Source of the DNA: Antedon mediterranea
Taxonomy: Eukaryota > Echinodermata > Crinoidea > Comatulida > Antedonidae
Assembly: GCF_964355755.1 (NCBI RefSeq)
Contig: NC_092676.1
Coordinates: 21,186,288-21,250,287 of the forward strand
DNA length: 64,000 bases
Direction: 5' to 3'
Part shown: one piece after another, positions 26,195-36,310 of the stretch
How the letters are laid out: the number at the start of each line of letters is the position of its first letter
Position numbering within the stretch: the stretch's first letter is position 1
The notes under the pieces: generated by a model
Told to the model about the DNA's origin: nothing
Databases searched by the model: none
The model's input: only the letters and a program-made list of their open reading frames with translations
Position numbers and translations under genes: made by a program

Positions 26195-27310
26195 ACTTTC
26201 ATGGTATTGCTCAAACAATATATTTATTTTGTGTTTGTTTTTTCCAAGGGTTTTACCTGACAAGTTTTACTTCTTGTAAAATCCTCCTATTAATTGTATA
26301 TTTATTCTTTTTTTTATTGTTATTTTCTATGCACCATTTATATAATAAAATGTTTATGAATGAATGAAATAAAGTGTTTCAAACTGTTTTTAATGTTTCC
26401 TTCACAATGAATATATTCTTAGGCGTGAGAAGTGGAATGGAACGTTGTATTTATTCGTCAGTTACCTTGAGAGAAGTAGTATCAGATGGTATGTTACTGT
26501 GATTATAAGGCTTCATCTTGCTAGATTATGAATGTGTGCTCAAACTTATAAATATATGGTACTAAGTGATGTATAGTGTTGGTTAAAGTTGGTTAAAACA
26601 TGTCTTTGGAGTACTTAAAACCGACACAAAACGGATATATCTATATTAGCAAAGATGCAAAAACTATCTTGAGATAACGACGTCATTTAAAGTTAGGAAT
26701 TGCATTAGTTAATTGACTTCATTTAAGCTACCTTAACACTTATGACAAAATTCATTTTTAGACGTCGGCTTGGTTTTTTCACGTGCTAAATTCTAGTTTA
26801 TTTAAACTGGCAAGCAATTTCATCATGGTTTTTTTGCAAGAGGGCGATGTATACTTTGTTGTTCACGTCATCTATAAAAATTACAGGCCAGTATGATAGG
26901 TTAGTAATTGTAATAAGTGTGAGAGAGTCAGTGATGAAGTAAAGTAAAAGTGGAGAGCAAAAAAAAAACAACAAAAAAACGGAACCTAAATCTGTGGAAG
27001 GTATAATCATAAAAAACGAAACACAATCAAAGTTTAACGTTTCCTTATGAATCTACCCATGGTGAAATACTCCATGATCTACCCAATTCTCGGTACTAGG
27101 CCTATATCTATATTTCTCCGGTCATAGGATGGTAATATAACATCAAATGTGTTTCACAACACACTTTACATGATACAGGCACCACATGTGATGCAAATGA
27201 GATAATGTATTACTAAATATTCTTGATACTGAGCCAATGGTAGTATATTGAGATACAGCAGTGAGAATTGGATAACGAATCTAAGATAAATTTTTATTTT
27301 TAATCTGCAG
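26195..27310. other. No gene; possible retroelement tail
   Basis: 26200-26370 ends in a GAAT-rich tail (ATGAATGAATGAAATAAAG) that resembles a LINE 3' end. Nothing else was recognised. Confidence 0.35.
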
Positions 27311-27419
27311 TTACAGTTGGACTTTAGCATCATAATGAGGAATATTTACCCAGCCCTATGATAGCCCAGAGCTTCGGATTCTGCCAATATTCATCACTGT
27401 AGGGAAGACACACGATAAG
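27311..27419 (+). other. Candidate 5' UTR exon upstream of tetraspanin A
   Basis: This segment is bounded by a pyrimidine-rich acceptor (ttaatctgcag) and a consensus donor (aag/gtgagt). It has stops in all frames and contains a short upstream ORF of eight codons (MRNIYPAL). It lies 660 nt before the coding start of tetraspanin A. Transcription is inferred only from the splice signals. Confidence 0.35.
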
Positions 27420-27837
27420 GTGAGTATGTGAAATAAATGTTATAATTGTTCTGCTATATCATGGTTTCTATGCTCCTAATTCTGCAGTTTTAAGTGGTAA
27501 TATACTACTCTCAGGCCTACTACTTTTGCCAAACTATTAACCTCTAGGTGACCACAATATTACGTAATGTTTTGTCGATAAGTGTTTCTTGCTGTCCAGC
27601 GGTAAATGAAATAACGTTTACCGTGTTTTGTCTTTTGTCACCTTGTGGATATTACTTCCCATTATTTCCATTTTCATTCAAGATATTAAAATCATAGTCT
27701 TCATTATGGTGTACGATATATAACTGACGTTTATAAAAATTATTTATATATATTACTGCGAAAATATTAGTACCGGGGAAAATACAATACTATTGGGATG
27801 TTCTCTAACAAAACAGTTTTTTTTTGCATTGTCTATA

Positions 27838-28020
27838 TTTGCGCTAGCCGAGTGGTTAGGACACTTGACTATCATGCAGCACACAGGCCCCCCAGTCTAC
27901 TCACCTGATTACCCCCTGGTTGAAAATACTACGGCATGAAAAGGAATTGGCCTTCCAACCACATAATGCTGAGTTAGAGTCTTGTACAGTGAGCAGAGCT
28001 CTGTTCATAATGGTTGAGAC
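27838..28020 (+). mobile_element. tRNA-derived SINE family 2, copy 1
   Basis: The head GCGCTAGCCGAGTGGTTAGG is an A-box-like tRNA start. The body has CTGGTTGAAAATACTA, AAGGAATTGGCC and CACATAATGCTGAG, also found inverted at 36600-36826. It lies just upstream of the first coding exon of tetraspanin A. Confidence 0.65.
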
Positions 28021-28080
28021 TAACTTTTACTTTACTCTTTTATTCCAAAGCTTATCAGGGAATTTTAAATTATAAAAACA

Positions 28081-31000
28081 ATGGTGGACTGTAAACAGAT
28101 TGGCAGTAAATTCTCAGTGACATTCCTGTATGTGACTAGCATATTCGTTTTGGTAAATTATGATTAAAATTATTTATAAGAACAACAATTAACATCACAA
28201 TTGTCAGTTTGGTGGTATAAAATATAGAAATAGATCAGTATAAAATAATAGTACAGATATTGTAGTTATCCATTTATTATACGAAGAATAATAATAATGT
28301 GTTTATTCTTCTACAAAGTACGGTATTACCTCATCTATAAGTATAGCTTAATTACATTTCAAGTGATTAGTAATAAATGGGAAATTCCGAAATAAAGCCA
28401 ATGATGTAAAGTTCAAATTGTTCGGCAAATAAACATTTTTTATCTGTACTATTGATCCGTGTAGAGTTACTCGATACCTATAGTGTTTACATTTAAAATT
28501 AAGAATTTTCAATTTCACTACTTCCATTTAACGCTGACTAGGGACTCGTTCATACGATAATTCTTAGATTTACAACGACCTCCGCGGCAAAAAGGCTTGT
28601 TTTCCACTGACACGCAACGCAAGGACTTCAGCGCAACGCAAGTAATTTTACCAAAAGCGATGGATTATTAAAAAAATATCGCTTGTCATTGGTCAACTAT
28701 AGCTTGCGTGAGAACCAAGCTTAAGTAATAACCCCAGATTACCATGAGTATCACTTTTGTCGGGGAATATTTCAAACTGAATATATTTTTTATAAATGAA
28801 ATATTATACGTAATTGAGATGAAGAAAACCGAAGGCTGCCTATATCCATGAATAAAGACGGCGTGAACATAGGCCTACTGTATGTCAATAAAATGTTATT
28901 TAATGGTTTTGTTTTTAGCTTGCAGGAATAGCTACACTCAGCGTTGGAATATGGCTTTTCACGGTATCTGATAACATTTCATACCTTCTTGATGAAGTTA
29001 CGTTATTTGTGGTCGCCATTATGACAATAGTAGTGGGCACGTTATCAATTCTTGCCGGCTTATTTGGTTTTTACGGTAATTCAAGAAAAAATAAATACAT
29101 CATAATAACGGTAATTCTTTTTCAATAGGCTATTCAAGATGTATTGTCCCCTGAAAAATAAGAATAATAATTCTTAACATTTTTGTTGAATATGCCATTT
29201 TAATGTAACATAATAGTTATTCACTTTGAACAAAAATTTGATTAAAAAAAAATGTATTTACCTGAAAAAACTGTAATTTAGAGCAAAAGTGTTCACATTG
29301 GTGGGGTGGGTTGCCAGTCAGTAGGTTTTTGGTTGAATTTTATCATTTATTTTCTCAATTTATAGGTGAAAAAATTATTTTTTTTCCATTTTTTTTCTAT
29401 GGAAGTGATTAACTTTATTAAAACTACGAAATAACGTATTCAAAGTCTGATTTTAATCGTTATTTTTCATGTTTTTGGGGGACAATACATCTTTAAAATA
29501 CTTTTCAACGTGTAAACTAATCGATTCATATATTGGTATCTTAAAGGGACTGTTATATTGCTTTAGTTTTTATTGTTACGCCACTGTATTTTGTTTCAGT
29601 ATGCGATCGTGGTAGCTTTTATCATTTCTGTAGAGTTTGGCGCAGGAGTCACAGCGCTGGTTTATCAAGATAAGGTAGGTAGATAAGCCTAATATCATAG
29701 GCATAATCAATATTTATCAAATTTTAGAACCATGCCTTTGGACACCGCATGAGGGGCAAGGATTTAACATTACGATCAAGCCCCGGGGACACTTCTATTA
29801 AGGGGACATTTGTTGGGTCGATCCAGAATGTGTCCCCTACGAAGTTATGTATTTAGATTGCAATGAGTAATTCAATTCCAATTTCTTATATCTTGGAAAA
29901 AAATCATCCATAATATAGGATACTTCTCCATCTACAATACATTTTTTAGTTATAGAGCACTATGCTTGACCAAACGTAAACTGAACGATTTTCAGAAAAT
30001 GAAAAACGTGTCAGAGTCGTCTTCCGTTCCGTTATTTTGAATACCAGTAGCCTATAACAATATATTGGCCATCCTTTTTTGCAATTCTATCATATTTCCA
30101 GGTACGCTATGAGTTAGAAGATAATCTAGAGTATATGATTCGGTATGAATACACCACATCATACCGTGTAACAGAAGCGAAATCGGCTATAGATTATCTC
30201 CAAAATGAAGTAAGATTTTTACATTGCTTATATAAACAGATAATTGTGTTTAAAATAGATAAACAGTACTTATAGTACAGCTTTATCAGTTATTTCATGA
30301 TTCATCGCGACGTATGTACATTTAATCTCTAGTGTAAGTGTTGTGGAGCTGATGGCCCTATAGATTGGTACCAATCAGCGTATTATTGGGATACAGGGAA
30401 GAAGGTTCCGGAATCCTGCTGTGCCCAAGGAAAAGATTGCGTGGACGATTCCTCGTATCGTAGTAGCGGCATTTACCAGGAGGTGAGTTTGACCAAGGCA
30501 ATCTGACAAGATGATGAGCTCCGGAGATCAAAGGGGTTATCCGTGACTGCGACAGTTCCACACCCTGTTACGAGTTCCTATCTTGGTAAGGCGAGCTCAC
30601 TGTCCTCGTTAGATTGCCTTCGTTTGACAATGGAAATAAAATTTATTCTTAAACGTCATCGTTAATATTTCTATGGTATTATATCTTTAGTGTAAAAAAA
30701 TAGAGTTTATAAATCTATTGATATGCCTATTTTAAAATCAATCCAATCAAATCGACATGAACATTATTGATGTTATTAGGCCTACCGTTATTACCGATTT
30801 CTTGATAAATGTTTGTTTAGGGATGTACGGTTAAAGGAGGCGACTGGATGCAAGAAAACTTGGTTGTAGCCGGAGCAACCTGCTTAGCGATTATACCTGT
30901 CCACGTAAGTAGGCCTACTATTGCAAAATATCTTCTATTCCCTTTAAATATTTGTGATGGCATTGTAGATTCCAAAATGATATAGAAGGTCAAAAAACCA

Positions 31001-31391
31001 GATATCCTTTATTCTAAATTAAATAAAAAATGACATTGAATTGCGGTAAGTAATGTAAGTGGATTCGGTATGCGTTTTTAAAGCTTGGTTCCCACATGGA
31101 CAACGTTGGCGCAACGCAAGTGAGTTGACCAATCACATGCGACAGTACGGATGACCTGGGTTTATGTCTAAGTGCAAATCAAGCTTTAGTACTGTCATTC
31201 AAAACTAGGAAAATGTGATAATCCCGTTGGTCTCATACTCTTTTGTAGAGGTTTAGATTTCAAATGTGTTGTTTACTTCGACCAAAATGTACATTTATTC
31301 TTCTTTTTTTAATTCTCTGCAGGGAATTGCTATACTGGCGGTGGTATGTTTTCGGTGGTTAGTTCCAACAGACCTCAGCAGATTACTATGA
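28081..31391 (+). CDS. Tetraspanin A, 7 coding exons, 249 aa, divergent
   Basis: Four-pass membrane protein of the tetraspanin family, which organises partner proteins in plasma or endosomal membranes. Exons: 28081-28152, 28919-29110, 29600-29674, 30102-30209, 30333-30482, 30821-30904, 31323-31391. All introns are phase 0 with GT-AG ends. Membrane segments lie near residues 13-36, 53-76, 84-108 and 212-236. The large loop has CCG at 152-154, CC at 178-179, C185 and GC at 200-201, plus an extra C150. The small loop carries an N-glycosylation sequon at N43. Oddities: TM1 lacks the usual Asn, TM4 has neither Glu nor Gln at the usual place (His227 ends exon 6), and the inner loop GNSRKNKY lacks the cysteines found in the three neighbours. 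TM3 Glu100 is kept. The start is the first ATG in exon 1, in good context (aacaATGG). Frame and splice sites are intact, so it looks functional. The subfamily is not assigned. Confidence 0.93.
28591..28724. mobile_element. MITE-1 copy in intron 1 of tetraspanin A
   Basis: GGCTTGTTTTCCACTGACACG, simplified at the right end to GCGTGAGAACCAAGCTTA. The core has CAACGCAAGGACTTC. Confidence 0.7.
29134..29496. mobile_element. MITE-2 copy in intron 2 of tetraspanin A
   Basis: Ends TCAAGATGTATTGTCCCC and GGGGGACAATACATCTTTA. The interior is in the opposite orientation to the copy at 3313-3567 (AAGTGATTAACTTTATT here is the inverse of the other copy). Confidence 0.75.
31079..31188. mobile_element. MITE-1 copy in intron 6 of tetraspanin A
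   Basis: TAAAGCTTGGTTCCCACATG, GCGCAACGCAAGTGAGTTG, right end ATCAAGCTTTA. Inner arms are truncated. Confidence 0.65.
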
Positions 31392-31880
31392 TAACGCCTC
31401 GTGTTTACCTATTAAGCAAGTTCCCCACCCTACTTAATTTCAGTTTTGTAATTTTATAACGATTTTTTTTTACTATTTCCTATATTATACGAATGTACTT
31501 CATTATAGATATGGTGTGATATGCAGATTGTTGAAATATAACTTTTAATGAATTGTAACTTTAATCGTTATAATAGCTTTAATAATAATGTAAAGCAGCA
31601 GTGTTTACATATATTTAATATGATATAGATAAACCTCTTGAATGGCACATTATAGTTTTGGAACAGCGCCCTCATGATGTATAGAACGGCACGAGTTCGA
31701 AGTTTGGATAGATGGCGTTTGTTTGCCCTTATCTATTTAAATCATGGAGGATGTTTAAATTGACTACCGTACCTAACCCAGCTTAAAATGTTTCCGTGGA
31801 AACAGTACCAAGACATCGGTACCGAAGGACGCGCTTTATACTAATACATGTATTTCTCTTTCTTTCCTTTTTTTTCATAC

Positions 31881-31886
31881 AATAAA
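31881..31886 (+). terminator. Possible poly(A) signal, tetraspanin A
   Basis: AATAAA lies 490 nt after the stop codon, and I saw no earlier exact match. It sits next to a repeat, so it may not be the one used. Confidence 0.3.
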
Positions 31887-32757
31887 ATAATAATACAGTA
31901 ATAATAATAATATACTAACATATAGCGCACTTTTCATGAAAAAAAAACATGATTAACCGGCGCTTTACATAAAAATACATCAAGACAAAATTAAAGAATA
32001 TATTTTGGAGAGACTGAATAGAAAGTGTAGTGTTCAAATTAGATTGAATTTGGTAGCTAAATAAACGCACTTTTATACATAAAAGCTTGTCACTGAAACA
32101 AAAAAAATAAATATGATACTTGGTGTCTGCAGGGAGATGTAAACTATTTTACATTCTCTGGTGTCTGGCGGCGTTATTTTCGATTCATGACGCGTGTAAA
32201 AAGTAGATCACAACAAGACAGGAAAGAATATTTTTACTCTTCTCTGATTACAATCATACATTTATTTATTTTGGGCTAAAAATTAAACTGACGTTTACTA
32301 TTTCAAATTAAATAGTTAATTAATTAATCTTGCATCAATGAAATGTTATTAAGAAAAAGTAAGTTTACAGATATGTTTAGTAGCTGTTCTTGCTTTTAAG
32401 AGTTAGAGAAAATATTATGTACGTCTTTGCTATTAAATTTTATTTACATTACATATGTGAAGTTATCTCTTAGTCCGATTTTCTGGATCGATGCACTATG
32501 AACGAATTTAGGAACTTTTTGGTTTCAGTTGTAGGCCTAGAGATCTGCCCCACCAAGATAATAATGACTAATTCAAAATGCCACATTTGAAAATGGTTGT
32601 GGGCGCTTCCAACGCGTGGTTCATTCAGAATCGAAAATCCAAGACAAATATTTCCCTTTTGTCGAAATTCTTTACGTAAACTACACGTTAACAATAGGTT
32701 CATTTTGCCTAATCAATAGACGTCCTTCGACCGAAAAAAATCATTTTGTTTTGTAAA

Positions 32758-32786
32758 GCGTAGGTTTGTGTAATACAAACCTACGC
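32758..32786. repeat. Perfect 12-bp stem hairpin
   Basis: GCGTAGGTTTGT, a 5-nt spacer GTAAT, then the exact inverse ACAAACCTACGC. It lies about 105 nt before the candidate leader-exon donor of tetraspanin B. Confidence 0.85.
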
Positions 32787-32799
32787 GCTCGTTCCGCCT

Positions 32800-32893
32800 G
32801 AGTAGTTTAATTGACCAAAACCTGGGAGTGTCATCGAGGCGGTATTCAATCAAATTTCGAGTCGTAGTAAGTAAACATCGCTCTACGAAAACG
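32800..32893 (+). other. Candidate 5' UTR exon of tetraspanin B
   Basis: The stretch ends in a strong donor (aaacg/gtaagt at 32894) and would pair with the acceptor at 36289 just before the ATG of tetraspanin B. The last 30 nt resemble the end of the candidate exon before tetraspanin D: both have GTAG, then AACATCG, then TAC and AAA before the donor. The left edge is not determined. Confidence 0.35.
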
Positions 32894-34589
32894 GTAAGTT
32901 TCTGCTCATATTTAATTTACTTCTTTATTCATTATTCAAGAATATGTTATCAGTATTAATGTGGTAATGGTATTTATGTTGATGTTGTATCGAGCAATCC
33001 TTTCCGTCAATTGTCACTGTATGAATTTTTCGAATTGTTGACAGTACTTACGTACTGCGGAGATTCATAACGGCATACTGAGATTGACCTACTGTAGTTT
33101 ACATATTGTACACTACTGTACACTACTGTACACTATATACTTTAACACACTACTGTATTTCATTTATTGTTTACTGTTTGGTACATATGATGAAGATTGT
33201 ATAGCTGCTGTGTTATGCTTTGACTACGAACGATTCCATCTTGTCACATTATGTATGTAAAGCCTGTTTTAATTTTAGTACAATAGTATTCCAACAAATC
33301 GATCAGCAAAACAAAAGCGAACAGTTTCGGTTGAATACGACGACTCGCTCTTCTTTATAGACCTATTATACGTTTTCTATTGCCACTTCTTTGTAAGAGA
33401 GTGTGACTATCATTCTTGCACAGGCAGAGTCGATCGGCTTTCTGGCGGGTTATTTATCATTTATGCTCTCGCTAACACCTTTAAACAAAACAAATGTATA
33501 CTCTTTTTATTCTATAAAAACTAGGATAAAGCATATAATTATTAATAATAAAATAAGATCAACCAACTTGTTAGTTCAACTATCAGTGTCATTGTTTCCT
33601 TTTTTCTATTCATACATTCATCAGGTCCAATACATTTTTGGTAGAACCAATTTTCACTTCATTAAACGTTTAAAGAGCAAGGATATGTAAAATAAATATA
33701 GTAATATTTTACAACTCATTGGAAAGAGGTCACCATCCATTGAGTTGTTTGAGAGATTCTCTATTGAAATAGTAGACTACAATCTACAATTACCAAACCA
33801 ATCTTTTTCATTTCACTGGACTTATTTATACATAGAAATATTAGCACTTTTCCCCCAAAAAAAATCGGTGTGGTATGGGAGTGGACGATAACAATTATTT
33901 GTTTTTGTATGGCCTTATTTAGCATAAATTAAAATTGAACAAAAAGAGATGATACAATGCTTGTGCGTTTGGATGAGAAATTGATGCTCAAATAGGAACT
34001 CACAACAGTGGTTGCTATAACAACAAGCTCGCGTTTTATAAACACTTCCTCAGTCTTATTTTGAAGATTTAAGAATTTTAATTTATAACTTCTTTTATTG
34101 TTCAACATTTAGGCCTATCTTATATTTAATAAATGTGCTGTGTTGAGAAATTTATATTCTATAAATATTGTACTGTACTTGCTAATATATCTTAGGTATA
34201 CATTATTTTATAGCTCCTGATAAAGTGATACTAAAACAGTCACTGACCTTGTCTTTAACTCATAAATTACATACATTTTATATGCTGCAGTACCAGTAAA
34301 TGTTGTTATTTTTCTTTTTATAGGAACGGCGCAAACACAAAACTTTGCCTTCATATTTTAAATTTTCTTCCCATAGGCCTATTACTCAAATCAAATTGTT
34401 GTAGGCCTAAATTAGTATACGACGTGTATTTACGTATAAACCACGAGATACCGAAAAGGCTATAGGCCTAGTAAGATGTCAGAGTGATCTTTATGGTTAT
34501 ACCTCCATGAATCGACTGACTATTTTTTCGACCTCTCTATATAAAAGAATTCGGTGATTAAAACTTATGATAGGCCTATATACTTGGTA

Positions 34590-34935
34590 AAAAATGTTAT
34601 CCGATGACTAAATAAAGGTAATATAACTTGAATATTACATTTCTGATATTTTTATTCAACTTCAGATTTTTATTTTCATGCTATAGCAAAAATTATCCAC
34701 CATATATCTACCATCTTTTTTCACCGTCTAGGGAGTCACCATACATGTTATTACATTAGGTTAACTACCTAACTACTGAAAAAAAGTCTTCCTCGTTTTT
34801 ATGGAAGAATTTTGCCAATATTTGTATTTGACCATATTAAGGGAAAATCATGTTTTTTTATCTTGATTTCTGTTACAAATATTGGATTTATGTACAATTA
34901 TATTTAAAATTCATGCCTGTACATGAGCTTTAACA
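34590..34935. repeat. Dispersed repeat of about 340 bp, copy 2
   Basis: Partner of 22795-23135 in the same orientation, with small insertions and deletions that break the open frame. Confidence 0.7.
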
Positions 34936-36289
34936 TAACGACCGAATGATAATGATGTATGTCATTCACTTTTGAACAATGTATGTTGAGCCAACGCCTA
35001 ATTTCAGGGTCAATCAAAACTGCTATTCCATAATTCGAGAATCTGTTTTGGTGATTAAATAGAAAGAATGCATGACATAAGTAGCCCACGGGAGTCATAC
35101 AAGTTAATGAGCAATGCATCTTTCCTATTAAGTATAGTGCTTGACACATGGTGTTTATATTATAGGCCCGATTATAGGCCCGATTATAGGCCCAATTGTT
35201 CCATAATAATATAAAAATGCGCGCCTACATACCTAAACAATAATAACACAAATGTATACAACTATGTTTTTTTCATGATATATTATTTAGAAAACATTTC
35301 CACGGTGGAGAAAACGTACAGTGAAAGACCCATAGTAGCCTATTTTAGTTTTACTGTATTTACAACGTACCATCATGACGTCATCATGCAGACGTTATAA
35401 TCGAAAGGAATTACTTCCGGTTTAATTCAAACGCCCCTCAGACTGAGTTGCATTTGTGTACTAATGCAGCTGGTTTTAAAAGGTTGACGTATGTAAATCC
35501 GGTATGACATAGGTTTGACTCGACAACCGTAATAATAAAATAAAATTGGTGGATAATTAATTTCGGGATTCACTCCCCCCCCCCCCCCAATGGGGCACCG
35601 ACTTCGAATATTTGTTTGCGATGAGTTTGACATTTCTGGCTCTTTGTTATATGGAATGTACAGCAATTGTTGGAGGCCTATGTTTATACACTGTACTGTA
35701 TAATATGGATAAAAAGAGCGTTGTTTATGTACAACAATATACTGTTATTATAGATAGGTTAGATAAATTTCAATGGCGCTCATTAGCATAATTGCAACCA
35801 TTATATTGCGGTAATGAAATAAAAACCATCGGTTCCCACGACAACGAATACAATATTGCAATTATTAACTGCAGGTTTACGTCAACGCCCTATCATGTAT
35901 TTGATTGAGTAATATTTCAATTATTCAGTTATAGGCCCAGGACTAATGTTTATAGTCCCATGCTTTGATTGTCGTGTTTGTTATGATAGTTTGGCAGTTT
36001 TCCACTGAGGTTCATCGTTATTAAAATAAACAGTTTTTTAACCCACCGCCCCCCTCGAAATACCATACCGTAGGCCATTAATTATCTTTCGATAATTTGG
36101 TCTCGTTTGAAACATGCCTATCATTATGGTTTTAGGTTTATCCTTTTTTTTTAATCCTTTTTTTTTAATCCTTTATGTTTTTAAATAAATAATGAAATGA
36201 AATAAAACCACCCGTTCATAAGAAACTTAAGAGAAAAGAGAAGTAAGCTGCTAAGCATCATTTTACAGTATGTTATTCTTTTATTGCAG
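34936..36289. other. Intergenic region before tetraspanin B
   Basis: Holds a three-unit ATTATAGGCCCG repeat near 35160-35200, a C run near 35575-35588, and a short T-rich tandem at 36140-36175. No gene recognised. Confidence 0.5.
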
Positions 36290-36310
36290 AAAACGAAAAC
36301 CTAGGTCATC

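Larger units (their letters stand above)
31392..34589. other. Intergenic region between tetraspanins A and B (left part)
   Basis: Contains the 3' UTR of tetraspanin A, a diverged repeat near 31890-32010 (TATAGCGCAC and GGCGCTTTACAT phrases, also near 40020-40080), a 12-bp hairpin at 32758-32786, and the candidate leader exon of tetraspanin B. No other coding exon recognised. Confidence 0.5.

Noticed and set aside
32470-32703. 77-codon open frame divergent from tetraspanin B
   Set aside because: No recognisable domain, no supporting splice sites, and composition like the flanking non-coding DNA.
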